From positions 24,188 through 88,187 of the forward strand of contig NZ_JAAFKG010000032.1 in the NCBI RefSeq assembly GCF_013299185.1: a stretch of 64,000 nucleotides of DNA, read 5' to 3'. This document shows positions 1-7,536 of this stretch, in pieces. The stretch is from Microcoleus sp. bin48.metabat.b7b8b9.023 (GTDB lineage: Bacteria; Cyanobacteriota; Cyanobacteriia; Cyanobacteriales; Microcoleaceae). Under the pieces are notes generated by a model. It was not told the origin of the DNA, searched no databases, and was given only the letters and a program-made list of their open reading frames with translations. Position 1 is the first letter of the stretch. Each line of letters starts with the position of its first letter. Made by a program: the position numbers and the translations under genes.

Positions 1-1
1 G

Positions 2-1471
2 CACAAACGTCAAGCTGTCATCGCTTTAGTAGTAGCCCTGGGCACAATCATCGTAAATTTAGTGTTTCCCGGCTTAAATGTAGCGCCAGCATTGGCAGAA
101 GCCAAGTTTAAAGATGTCAAAGACCATTGGGCTCAAGCCTGCATAGAAGAATTAGCCGAGAAAAAAATCATCAGCGGCTATTACGAAGACGGCACTTTTC
201 GCCCGAACCGCCCAGTCAGCCGGGCTGAATTTGCTGCGATGCTGCGGAGGGCTTTTCCTGATGCCAAAACCGTCCGGAATCCGATCGACTTTGCAGATAT
301 TCCCACGAATTACTGGGGTTATAAAGCAATTCGAGAAGTTTATCAAACAGGTTTTATGTCCGGTTCCAGCGGCAGTATTTTTAACGCGACTTTGAACATT
401 CCCCGCTGGCAGGTTTTGGTAGCCTTAAGCAGCGGCTTGAAATATACGCCTGCTGGTTCAGCGCCTGAGATTTTGAATGCGACTTTTGAAGATGCGCGAG
501 ACATTCCCGAATTGGCGAGAAATGCGATCGCCGCCGCCGCCGAAAAACAACTTGTGGTCAATTATCCCGCCGTCAAACAGCTAGAACCGACACGCAATGC
601 TACTCGCGCCGAAGTAGCAACTTTTCTGTGTCAGGCGATCGCCAAACCCGGCAAAACAGCCTTAGTTCCATCGCAATACATCGCCCAAGTTCCGCCGAAT
701 ATCGGCCCGCCGAGAACCACGGAAATCTCGGAGTCTGGGAAAATTAGGGCAGAAGTGTCTTTTGTGAAAGAAGCAGAAAATGCTAAAAATATCCGCATCA
801 AAATCATCCGTAACGGTCAAAATTTATTAGAAGAACCAGTGCTGATTCCCACTCGTTCTCTAGCAGACAATCCCGACAAAAAAGCCAGCGATGAAGTATC
901 CGAAGGGCGTTTGTTATCCGTGCGAATCCGTGATTTGGACGGCGACAAGGAACCGGAAGTGCTGGCAGATTTAGTCTCACTTAACAGCGGCGTCCGTTGC
1001 TGCAATTATTCGTTTATTTACCGCTACGACTCAGCCGCGAAGAAATACACTCACATCAAGCATTTTTGGGGCAATGTGAGTTACGAAATTGTCGATTTTG
1101 GCAAAAATGATCTCCCGGAGTTCAAGAGTCTGGACGGGCGATTTGCCGAGGCTTTTACCAATTATGCGGACTCTCGCTTACCGCTGCAAATTTGGCATTA
1201 TCGATCGGGTAAAATGGAAGATGTTACGAAGCAGTATCCCGTGGAAGTATACACCAATGGTGCTGAGCTGTGGCTGGAATCTCGGAAGCGCTTAAGCGAA
1301 GATGCAGAGGTAAAAGGCGTGTTGGCGGCCTTCATGGCGAGCAAGTATGTGGCGGGTCAGGAGGCGGAAGGCTGGCGGTTATTGGAGGGAGTTTATCAAG
1401 GGCGCGATCGCACTCAATTCTTTGGGAAGTTGCGCGAGTTTTTGGTGAACACTGGTTATGCGAGTAAGTAG
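2..1471 (+). CDS. S-layer homology (SLH) domain protein, 5' end outside the window
   Basis: The reading frame is open from base 2, and the visible N-terminus reads as a signal peptide: a basic HKRQ start, a hydrophobic stretch, then PALAEA just before the mature protein. The true start therefore lies upstream, and the GTG at 62 falls inside the signal peptide. Numbering from that GTG, three SLH-like repeats follow: about residues 16-66 (FKDVKDHWA.., GYYEDGTFRPN, SRAEFA), 77-125 and 142-195. SLH repeats usually anchor proteins to pyruvylated wall polymers or tether the outer membrane. The C-terminal ~270 residues are not recognised; an acidic DLDGDKEPEVL stretch resembles the FG-GAP/VCBS type of calcium-binding loop, and a CC pair follows it. 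Likely a cell-surface protein. Confident for SLH, unknown for the C-terminus. Confidence 0.9.
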   Translation, partial: HKRQAVIALVVALGTIIVNLVFPGLNVAPALAEAKFKDVKDHWAQACIEELAEKKIISGYYEDGTFRPNRPVSRAEFAAMLRRAFPDAKTVRNPIDFADIPTNYWGYKAIREVYQTGFMSGSSGSIFNATLNIPRWQVLVALSSGLKYTPAGSAPEILNATFEDARDIPELARNAIAAAAEKQLVVNYPAVKQLEPTRNATRAEVATFLCQAIAKPGKTALVPSQYIAQVPPNIGPPRTTEISESGKIRAEVSFVKEAENAKNIRIKIIRNGQNLLEEPVLIPTRSLADNPDKKASDEVSEGRLLSVRIRDLDGDKEPEVLADLVSLNSGVRCCNYSFIYRYDSAAKKYTHIKHFWGNVSYEIVDFGKNDLPEFKSLDGRFAEAFTNYADSRLPLQIWHYRSGKMEDVTKQYPVEVYTNGAELWLESRKRLSEDAEVKGVLAAFMASKYVAGQEAEGWRLLEGVYQGRDRTQFFGKLREFLVNTGYASK

Positions 1472-1602
1472 GTTTGGATTTTTTTAACCGCAGATGAACG
1501 CGGACAAGCGCGGATAAGATGTAGGGTGCGCTAGGCGCACCTTAACTGGTTAATTATCTCAATCATGGATGCAAATGACACTCTCATGGTGGCTAATTTT
1601 TA

Positions 1603-1670
1603 GGTACGTAGTTGCGCTTCAGCGCTCTTATATATATAATACAAGAGCGCTGAAGCGCAACTACGTACCT
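1603..1670. repeat. GGTACGTAGTTGCGC palindromic repeat
   Basis: A near-perfect 68-bp hairpin: GGTACGTAGTTGCGCTTCAG and its reverse complement flank an AT loop. Relatives lie at 21112-21179, 45771-45988 and 56052-56121, and the right arm alone at about 7055-7087. It lies between convergent genes and may act as a bidirectional terminator or as a small non-autonomous element. Confidence 0.85.
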
Positions 1671-1714
1671 TATATTTAATATGACAGTTGCATCTAGGAC
1701 TTTATTTATTTTGC

Positions 1715-2893
1715 TTACCATTCAAAGTCTCTCTGCACATATTCTGCTAATTCTTGATTGTGCTGCTGAAAATATTCGCGCAGTCGCTGACAGACAACAT
1801 CATTCGCCGGCTGATAATTACCACCGTTATATTGTTTGTAGTCGCGGAGTTGATAATCTGGTAAATCTAAAAAATTAAAGACTTGGCTGAGTGTCGCAGC
1901 CGGATTCGCATAAAATTCTTCACTCTGCAAAATCAAAAACTGCTCTTTGGGAAAAAGATTCATCCACTGTTTGAGGCTGCAAGCATAAAGACTCTTATAA
2001 ATATAATGACAATCTTTCCAATAACTTTTATCTGCTAAACTTGTTTCGCTAGCGCCAGCAAGTAATTGCAATTCGGAATCGATCGCCTTTTCAAACGTTC
2101 TGCATTCCGTGCCGCGCCTCACCAGCATTTGATAGTGCGACAAAGCGCGATCGACTGGATTTCGCAAAATCACAATCAGCTTAACTTTTGGCAAACATCC
2201 GTGCAATCTTGACGCAGCTAGCGGGTGAGTCAGATAAGTCGGAGTTGCTTCTCCTGTCAAAAAATGATGCGCGTCTATTGGTGGCGGAAAATGTGCTTGA
2301 TACCAAGCTAATCCTTTGTTGAAATGTTCCGAGAAGAAACAGATTTCTTTATTGGCAGCGGGTAAAATCTGAGGGTGCGAAGTGATATATTTGTAGAGAG
2401 AAGTTGTGCCGCACCTCGGAGAACCGATGATGATGAAATCGGGTTCGCGCGATCGCCTTAAATTCCATTCAACTTGGGACAGTTCCGGGCGAGATGCTAC
2501 AGTTTGCAAGCGGACTGCGGTTTGAAAAAGTGCGATCGACTCCTGGATTTTTCCCTGCTTGCTCAGCGCCACAGCCAAATTAATGTAGGCTAAGGAAAAA
2601 TTTGGTAAAATCTCGATAACTTCGCGGTAAAGAGCCACCAAACCGTCAATCAGAGGAGAATCTTTGGGGAGGGGCGCGTACATTAACGGGAAGTAAGCGG
2701 CGGTAAAGTTTGGTTGCAGGAGAATAGCTTTTTGGTGACAGGCGACTGCTGCGGCAATTTGGCCGTTTTGTTGCAGGGCTTTTCCTAAATCGTGGTAAGC
2801 TGAGGGCGAATTGGGATTTTGGACGATCGCATTTTCGTAAAGCGCGATCGACTGTTGCAATTTTTCGCGATCGTCGTTTAAGCTGTTCTGCAT
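1715..2893 (-). CDS. TPR-sulfotransferase fusion
   Basis: This 392-aa protein has two parts. Residues ~1-130 carry tetratricopeptide repeats (AYHDLGKALQQNGQIAAAVA; AYINLAVALSKQGKIQESIA). Residues ~150-392 form a PAPS-dependent sulfotransferase domain. The 5'-phosphosulfate loop is IIIGSPRCGTTSLYKYI, and the 3'-phosphate motif is VKLIVILRNPVDRALSHY. Such enzymes move sulfate from PAPS to hydroxyl or amino groups of polysaccharides, lipids or proteins. The TPR part probably binds a partner or substrate. In filamentous cyanobacteria, similar fusions often sit in exopolysaccharide loci, but no such locus is visible here and the gene stands alone. Substrate unknown. Confidence 0.88.
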   Translation of the reverse strand: MQNSLNDDREKLQQSIALYENAIVQNPNSPSAYHDLGKALQQNGQIAAAVACHQKAILLQPNFTAAYFPLMYAPLPKDSPLIDGLVALYREVIEILPNFSLAYINLAVALSKQGKIQESIALFQTAVRLQTVASRPELSQVEWNLRRSREPDFIIIGSPRCGTTSLYKYITSHPQILPAANKEICFFSEHFNKGLAWYQAHFPPPIDAHHFLTGEATPTYLTHPLAASRLHGCLPKVKLIVILRNPVDRALSHYQMLVRRGTECRTFEKAIDSELQLLAGASETSLADKSYWKDCHYIYKSLYACSLKQWMNLFPKEQFLILQSEEFYANPAATLSQVFNFLDLPDYQLRDYKQYNGGNYQPANDVVCQRLREYFQQHNQELAEYVQRDFEW

Positions 2894-3040
2894 TTAAATT
2901 GTATTTTAAGAAACAATCAAATTATTGTGGGGCGATGCTCCGACGCTGCCCAAAATAGGCAATTTATCCCATTATTTTGCGTGTCTTTAGAAAAGATATT
3001 TGAAAGTATTATCCTCTCGCCCGGGCTTCGCTAATATCAA

Positions 3041-3118
3041 ATCCCGTAGCATCGGAATTATTCATCTCTCTCTTCTCTCTCTGCGCCCTCTGCGTTCTCT
3101 GCGGTTAAATCATTCCGA
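3041..3118. repeat. CTCTGCG-rich dispersed intergenic repeat, copy 1
   Basis: The sequence ATCAAATCC...GGAATTATTCATCTCTC followed by CTCTGCG/TTCTCTGCGGTTAAAT recurs at 42107-42182. Shorter CTCTGCGG pieces lie near 6721-6755 and, inverted, at 24781-24812. Together with the element at 3138-3290 it fills most of the 408-bp gap between two minus-strand genes. Confidence 0.6.
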
Positions 3119-3137
3119 TACAATTGGAAACGATATA

Positions 3138-3290
3138 ATACCAATTTAATGTGAAGTTGCATATATCCCGATCCCCCTAAATCCCCCTTAAGAAGGGGGA
3201 CTTTGATCGGAATCTTGTCCCCCCCTTATTAAGGGGGGTTAGGGGGGATCGGATTTCGGAATTCTACGGGGCCTCATAAAAAATTGGTAT
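3138..3290. mobile_element. MITE-like element with ATACCAATTT terminal inverted repeats, copy 1
   Basis: This 153-bp element starts ATACCAATTT and ends AAATTGGTAT. Inside is a GC-rich palindrome (CCCCCTTAAGAAGGGGG... and CCCCCCTTATTAAGGGGGG). A second copy with the same ends and the same internal order lies at 14914-15061. There is no coding capacity, so any movement would need a transposase from elsewhere. Confidence 0.75.
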
Positions 3291-3301
3291 AACCGCAAAA
3301 C

Positions 3302-4153
3302 TCATACAGGAATCCTGTAATAACCGCGCATCATCACCTTAACATCCAAATGCTTCATATCTGCCGTAGAAGCATCGTGAATCATATTTTCAGTCGGTGC
3401 AATATAAGCCTCACCCGGTGCAATTCTCAGCTTCACCACCGGATATTCTGGGTAGCGCTGAATAAACTGATAAGTTAACTGTCGCGTCCAAGGTTTCCCA
3501 AGATCAGCATCAGAACATCCCAGCATTTGAAAAATGTCCATCTCCGTCAAATTCACAAACAAAAAATAACGGCTATCCCGCCCTAAATTCACACAAATCC
3601 GATTAGTAGCCTCCTGCTTTTTATCCAGGGGCAGATTGTCCCAACTATCAGTATGCAAACCGTTGCGACAACCGCGTTTGTTATCAATTGTCGCCGTACT
3701 CAATCCCGGCTGTCGGCCTCCCATACCGCTGATAACTGGTGGCGAATCCGACAGACAAAAAGGCTTAAAATAGTCAATTAGTCGATCGAGTATCTGTCCG
3801 CATTTTTCCTGAGACTTAAACTCAGCCACCTGTAGGGGAGTGGTTAGCGAAGCGATAGCAGTATCAGCCAACAAAGCCAAAACATCCGCAGGTAAACGCA
3901 CAATTCCCACACCCGCATAGTGGGGTGGCGGTTCGTCTGTCCAAAGCAGGGCCGACTCTGCGGGCGTCGGTTCCCTCCAAGGTTCTCTGGGCATAAAAGC
4001 ACCTTCACAATACTGAAGGCGATCGGGCGAAGTGTCAACAGCTAGCTGCGTACCCGAACTCAGCCACACTCGGGGAATTGTGCACTCTTTTGTAGTTTCT
4101 AACTCCCGATTTTGACAGCGATAAATTACTATACTTTGACGGAGATTGCACAT
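3302..4153 (-). CDS. 2-oxoglutarate/Fe(II) oxygenase-like hypothetical protein
   Basis: This 283-aa protein is not assigned to a named family with certainty. Its C-terminal half has the spacing expected of a double-stranded beta-helix oxygenase: an HxD pair in NGLHTDSW (near residue 167), a run of beta-strand-like segments (ICVNLG, YFLFVNL, VVKLRIAPGEAYIAP), then a distal His in MIHDAST (near 263) and a basic MMRGYYR end that could bind the co-substrate. The first ~140 residues are not recognised. The ATG at 4153 has no strong ribosome-binding site. It is flanked by repeats on both sides, so no operon context helps. The oxygenase call is inference. Confidence 0.6.
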   Translation of the reverse strand: MCNLRQSIVIYRCQNRELETTKECTIPRVWLSSGTQLAVDTSPDRLQYCEGAFMPREPWREPTPAESALLWTDEPPPHYAGVGIVRLPADVLALLADTAIASLTTPLQVAEFKSQEKCGQILDRLIDYFKPFCLSDSPPVISGMGGRQPGLSTATIDNKRGCRNGLHTDSWDNLPLDKKQEATNRICVNLGRDSRYFLFVNLTEMDIFQMLGCSDADLGKPWTRQLTYQFIQRYPEYPVVKLRIAPGEAYIAPTENMIHDASTADMKHLDVKVMMRGYYRIPV

Positions 4154-4186
4154 TATTTAATATTGCTCAATCGCACTTATTAAAAA

Positions 4187-4546
4187 CCCGTTCGTAGTAA
4201 GGACTTTAGTCCTATCTTCCCAGTTTCCCGTTCGTAGTAAGGACTTTAGTCCTATCTTCCCAGTTTCCCGTTCGTAGTAAGGACTTTAGTCCTATCTTCC
4301 CAGTTTCCCGTTCGTAGTAAGGACTTTAGTCCTATCTTCCCAGTTTCCCGTTCGTAGTAAGGACTTTAGTCCTATCTTCCAAGTTTCCCGTTCGTAGTAA
4401 GGACTTTAGTCCTATCTTCCAAGTTTCCCGTTCGTAGTAAGGACTTTAGTCCTATCTTCCAAGTTTCCCGTTCGTAGTAAGGACTTTAGTCCTATCTTCC
4501 AAGTTTCCCGTTCGTAGTAAGGACTTTAGTCCTATCTTCTAAGTTT
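4187..4546. repeat. Nine tandem copies of a 40-bp repeat
   Basis: The unit CCCGTTCGTAGTAAGGACTT + TAGTCCTATCTTCC(C/A)AGTTT starts at 4187, 4227, 4267, 4307, 4347, 4387, 4427, 4467 and 4507. Copies 1-4 end CCCAGTTT and most of the rest CCAAGTTT, so the array grew by blocks. Each unit holds a small hairpin (AGGACT-TT-AGTCCT). It faces a second array in opposite orientation at 4555-4812. Confidence 0.95.
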
Positions 4547-4554
4547 GTAAAGCA

Positions 4555-4812
4555 AGGACTGAAGTCCTGACTACGAACTTTTGAGGACTGAAGTCCTGAC
4601 TACGAACTTTTGAGGACTGAAGTCCTGACTACGAACTTTTGAGGACTAAAGTCCTGACTACGAACTTTTGAAGACTGAAGTCCTGACTACGAACTTTTGA
4701 GGACTAAAGTCCTGACTACGAACTTTTGAGGACTAAAGTCCTGACTACGAACTTTTGAGGACTAAAGTCCTGACTGCGAACTTGGAAGGACCAAAGTCCT
4801 TACTACAAACTT
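4555..4812. repeat. Nine tandem copies of a 29-bp repeat, inverted relative to the previous array
   Basis: The unit AGGACTGAAGTCCTGACTAC + GAACTTTTG recurs every 29 bp from about 4555 to 4812. It is the reverse complement of the core of the 40-bp unit at 4187-4546, with a different spacer length. The two arrays, nine units each, could fold into one long cruciform. Between them is only ~8 bp of AT-rich sequence. Confidence 0.93.
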
Positions 4813-4833
4813 TTTATACTTTGACAATCTTGC

Positions 4834-5496
4834 TTAGTGAGTGCAATGCGTGCAGTGAGTGCAGTGAGAACACATCGCCCCAACCTCAAACCCTTCAGCA
4901 TTCTGGAACTGCCACAGAGTTTGTGTTAAAGTTGTGCGATCGACATTCTGGCGAGGAACGGAAGAAAGAGTCAAGACACGGGCTTCGTCGTCTGTGCTTT
5001 CCACCAAAATTTCGCCCTCAGCAACCTTAATAGCATCTCGGTGCAAGATGCTGATCCCGAACATTCCAGTCATTCCCAATTCTGACAGTTTACCCGCAAT
5101 TTCATGGAGAAATTCCGAGTTATTGACAACTGCTGCTGAGCGTTCAACTGCTGCCGACACAGCTTCAGTAACGCGGACAAATTCTAAGGGAAACCAAACC
5201 AATTCGCCAGATGCTTGATTTTGTTCCACCTTCCACATATAAGGAATAGCATCGCCGTAGTCTGCGGTTGGCTTGACATAAGCATTGTTGCCATCAAACT
5301 CTTCAACCAACCTCTCGTTATCCGAGAGGTCAAAGTGTTTGTGAAGCAAGCAGATACCAACCTGTTTTTGCAAGCCATGACTGCGGATGATAGCACCGAG
5401 TTCGGTCATGTTGTCTTGGGCTTGTTCCAGCAGGTCTCTTGCCGTGAAAAAATGATCTAAACTATCGAAAACATCTGGCTTGTAAGATGTCAGCAT
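4834..5496 (-). CDS. Hypothetical protein with internal duplication and a Cys/His tail
   Basis: This 220-aa protein matches no family I recognise. Two halves look alike: LGAIIRSHGLQKQVGICLLH..LVE (about residues 32-65) and LSELGMTGMFGISILHR..LVE (about 138-170). The C-terminus is MCSHCTHCTHCTH, encoded by four tandem 9-bp units (TGYWCNCAY) that run up to the stop codon, which lies about 20 bp from the mirror repeat arrays. The tail could bind metal or may simply reflect repeat expansion. A weak AGAAGGAA lies 12 nt before the ATG. Function unknown. Confidence 0.65.
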   Translation of the reverse strand: MLTSYKPDVFDSLDHFFTARDLLEQAQDNMTELGAIIRSHGLQKQVGICLLHKHFDLSDNERLVEEFDGNNAYVKPTADYGDAIPYMWKVEQNQASGELVWFPLEFVRVTEAVSAAVERSAAVVNNSEFLHEIAGKLSELGMTGMFGISILHRDAIKVAEGEILVESTDDEARVLTLSSVPRQNVDRTTLTQTLWQFQNAEGFEVGAMCSHCTHCTHCTH

Positions 5497-5698
5497 ACAG
5501 GTTTAGGTTCCTTCTAAATATTCACTAAGTAGACGATATTTAACTTTTGCTCAAATGTCAACTAATTGCTCGCTATTCGCAGATTAATCTTTCTTATGCG
5601 TGAATATACCGGGATTTTATGAAAAATACCAAAACCTGTTGCTGTTGTAGGCTCTAAGCTAAAATAAATATAAAATATCAGACCTAAAATCCCTTAAA

Positions 5699-6373
5699 AT
5701 GGTATATTCACCTGCTCCTTGGCACCTGCAAGGTTATGCTGTTCAGACTTTGCAATTGGTAGATGTAGCACGAGTGCGCCCCTTGGTTCCCCCTGAGTTA
5801 GAAATTGTCTGTTTATTGCCAGGAAAAACGCTAGGTGGCATTTATATATCCTCCTACGGGCTGGGTTCCGTGATGGAGTACAATGAGTTAATTGTAGTTA
5901 GCGCGATCGCCAGTTATGCAGGAAAATGGGGCGCTTGGATTTCGCACATCTACGTAGACAACCCTAACTCAGTAGCTGGCGGGCGCGAAATTTGGGGACT
6001 TCCTAAAGAATTAGCTCAATTTAATTGGGAAGGCAGCGATTCGGTAAAAGCATCACCGCTAGGCTACCGCGTCACAGTTAGCCAAGGAAATCTGCAACTG
6101 TGCAGTCTCAATTACAGCCAACAAAGTTTTGTATTTACCCTACCTTTTAGCGGAAATGTTTTTAGCGCCGATCGCACAAATTTGCTAATGTTTAAAGGAG
6201 ATTTTCAGTCTCGCACCGGCTTGATTAAAGGCGAAATAGAAATACCTGAAAATAGTCATTTTGCCAGTTTGAAGTTAGGTCAGCCATTGCTCGCAGTTGG
6301 CTGCGAAGAGATGCGTTTAATTGCAAGTGCGCCCGAAGTTGTGGGAAACATAGCTGCTGAATTCAGTTATTAG
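5699..6373 (+). CDS. Acetoacetate decarboxylase (ADC)-fold protein
   Basis: This 224-aa protein has the ADC-family signature REIWGLPKELA (around residues 96-106), where the Lys of PK aligns with the Schiff-base lysine of acetoacetate decarboxylase. Classical ADC has a second Lys next to it that lowers the pKa; here that place is Glu104, so plain acetoacetate decarboxylation is doubtful. An acidic YNELIV segment upstream matches the conserved Glu region. ADC-like proteins can also act as aldolase/dehydratases or bind hydrophobic small molecules. It stands alone, with no clear ribosome-binding site. Family confident, reaction unknown. Confidence 0.78.
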   Translation: MVYSPAPWHLQGYAVQTLQLVDVARVRPLVPPELEIVCLLPGKTLGGIYISSYGLGSVMEYNELIVVSAIASYAGKWGAWISHIYVDNPNSVAGGREIWGLPKELAQFNWEGSDSVKASPLGYRVTVSQGNLQLCSLNYSQQSFVFTLPFSGNVFSADRTNLLMFKGDFQSRTGLIKGEIEIPENSHFASLKLGQPLLAVGCEEMRLIASAPEVVGNIAAEFSY

Positions 6374-6402
6374 CTGGAATCGGTAGGTGGGCAATATAAA
6401 TA

Positions 6403-6510
6403 TATAGCGGCTATCAGAAAGATTCGCGGACGTTGTTGGGCTTGGGCCCTCTGGGTTTATGTGGCTGTAGAAGCTTTCAGTAATAACTCATCTTTTTTAG
6501 AAAGGCTATA
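6403..6510. mobile_element. MITE-like element TATAGC...GCTATA, copy 1
   Basis: A 108-bp element with terminal inverted repeats (TATAGCGGCTATCAGAAAGA versus TCTTTTTTAGAAAGGCTATA inverted) and an internal TTGGGCTT-GGGCCCTC stretch. Related copies lie at 39231-39326, 41517-41602 and 43331-43426. Confidence 0.75.
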
Positions 6511-6513
6511 TCT

Positions 6514-6614
6514 CAATACAGTTTACTTAAGAAAAATCTGACTTGCCCAAAATGGCTATATTGCCAGAAAATCGTCAGATGAAATTCATCAAAAGCATTA
6601 AGTAAACCGTATTG
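6514..6614. mobile_element. MITE-like element with CAATACRGTTTACTTAA ends
   Basis: A 101-bp segment bounded by CAATACAGTTTACTTAA and, inverted, TTAAGTAAACCGTATTG (16 of 17 bases match). Its right half (6568-6614) is repeated at 6793-6838. It abuts the TATAGC element at 6403-6510 with only 3 bp between. Confidence 0.65.
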
Positions 6615-6792
6615 AAATACAATCCACTCCATCAAGAGAAGAGTTTTGAACCGTATTGGGGCGCTTTTGGCGCAGAGGGAAGAGTATTGCGAGGGTTTTG
6701 GAAAAAAACCTTTTATCCCTCCCCTCTCTGTGTTCTCTGTGTTCTCTGCGGTAAAATATTCTTAATATCTACTTCACCTCTTTATAATCCAA

Positions 6793-6838
6793 AAATCGTC
6801 AGATGAAATTCATCAAAAGCGTTAAGTAAACCGTATTG
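6793..6838. repeat. Second copy of the right end of the 6514-6614 element
   Basis: AAATCGTCAGATGAAATTCA followed by TCAAAAGCGTTAAGTAAACCGTATTG duplicates 6568-6614 with one base changed. The DNA between them (6615-6792) has a TTCTCTGTGTTCTCTGCGG piece and no convincing gene. Confidence 0.75.
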
Positions 6839-6948
6839 GGCTATATCTTTAAAAAAGTCCTTTAATCAAATCTTGGAACTGGCAGGAAAGCCCATTCCTA
6901 GCTATTTTTTTCCAAGGTCTAATGCCACGTTACTTTACTCAAATTAAA

Positions 6949-7106
6949 GGGAGCATCTCTGTTTTCCAAAAAACATTTTTTTATTACAGTGCTGTCGCGA
7001 TCTTGGGACAGCTCGCACTATAAATGCCAAACTGAGATGCTCCCGCTCTTGTCTATCTCAAAGAGCGCTAAAGCGCAACAACGTACCTAATACAAAACTG
7101 AGATGC
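6949..7106. mobile_element. Insertion flanked by a 12-bp direct repeat
   Basis: ACTCAAATTAAA occurs at 6937-6948 and again at 7107-7118. Between them the DNA begins GGGAGCATCTCTGTTTT and ends AAAACTGAGATGC, which are inverted versions of each other; an extra inverted end, GAGATGCTCCC, lies inside at 7034-7044. The layout fits a small transposed element with a target duplication, carrying a GGTACGT-type hairpin arm. Confidence 0.6.
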
Positions 7107-7113
7107 ACTCAAA

Positions 7114-7281
7114 TTAAATGCCAGCGCCCGGAGCCGCTTCGGCACCCATTTCTAAAACTGTACCGCGCAGAAAATCAATTTGCTTTTGAAAGTCCATGCC
7201 TTGAATCTTTCCTAATAAAGCTTTTCCAGCTTCGGGAAGTTGATAGTCAGGAGGGACGGGAATAATAGTTTCTTCATCCAT
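7114..7281 (-). CDS. Small conserved-looking protein, 55 aa
   Basis: An uninterrupted frame from ATG at 7281 to TAA encodes MDEETIIPVPPDYQLPEAGK.., with QGMDFQKQIDFLRG in the middle and a Gly/Ala-rich end (GAEAAPGAGI). A good ribosome-binding site, AAGGTGGGA, lies just before the ATG. The protein is acidic, soluble and has no membrane segment. I do not recognise the family. The stop codon lies within the direct repeat that bounds the element at 6949-7106, so the insertion occurred just past the end of the gene and left it intact. No partner gene is adjacent. Confidence 0.6.
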   Translation of the reverse strand: MDEETIIPVPPDYQLPEAGKALLGKIQGMDFQKQIDFLRGTVLEMGAEAAPGAGI

Positions 7282-7290
7282 TCCCACCTT

Positions 7291-7434
7291 CTACAGTAAG
7301 GTTCGTAGTGAGGACTTCAGTCTTTCTTGATTTTTGTGGACTAAAGTACTCACTACCAACTTTCTACAGTAAGGTTCGTAGTGAGGACTTCAGTCCTTCT
7401 TAATTTTTGCGGACTAAAGTCCTCACTACGAACC
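7291..7434. repeat. Two tandem 73-bp copies of the GTTCGTAGT hairpin repeat
   Basis: CTACAGTAAGGTTCGTAGTG..AGGACTTCAGTC, a short spacer, then the inverted arm GGACTAAAGT.CTCACTAC, repeated twice. It belongs to the same family as 4187-4812, 20401-20639 and 48538-48793. It lies upstream of the small gene at 7114-7281. Confidence 0.9.
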
Positions 7435-7536
7435 TTTTTTTACCGTTGGAACCGAGATGATAGGATTCCCAAGAAAATAGGCTGACAAACAGCCAGCCTA
7501 GAATCAGGAGAAGCTTAATTGAAACTTGTGGAAATT

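Noticed and set aside
4187..4812. Possible CRISPR array
   Set aside because: The units are uniform 40- and 29-bp tandem repeats with no variable spacers, and no cas gene is nearby.
4755..5030. 91-aa plus-strand frame starting in the repeat array
   Set aside because: Begins in repeat DNA and is antisense to the 220-aa gene.
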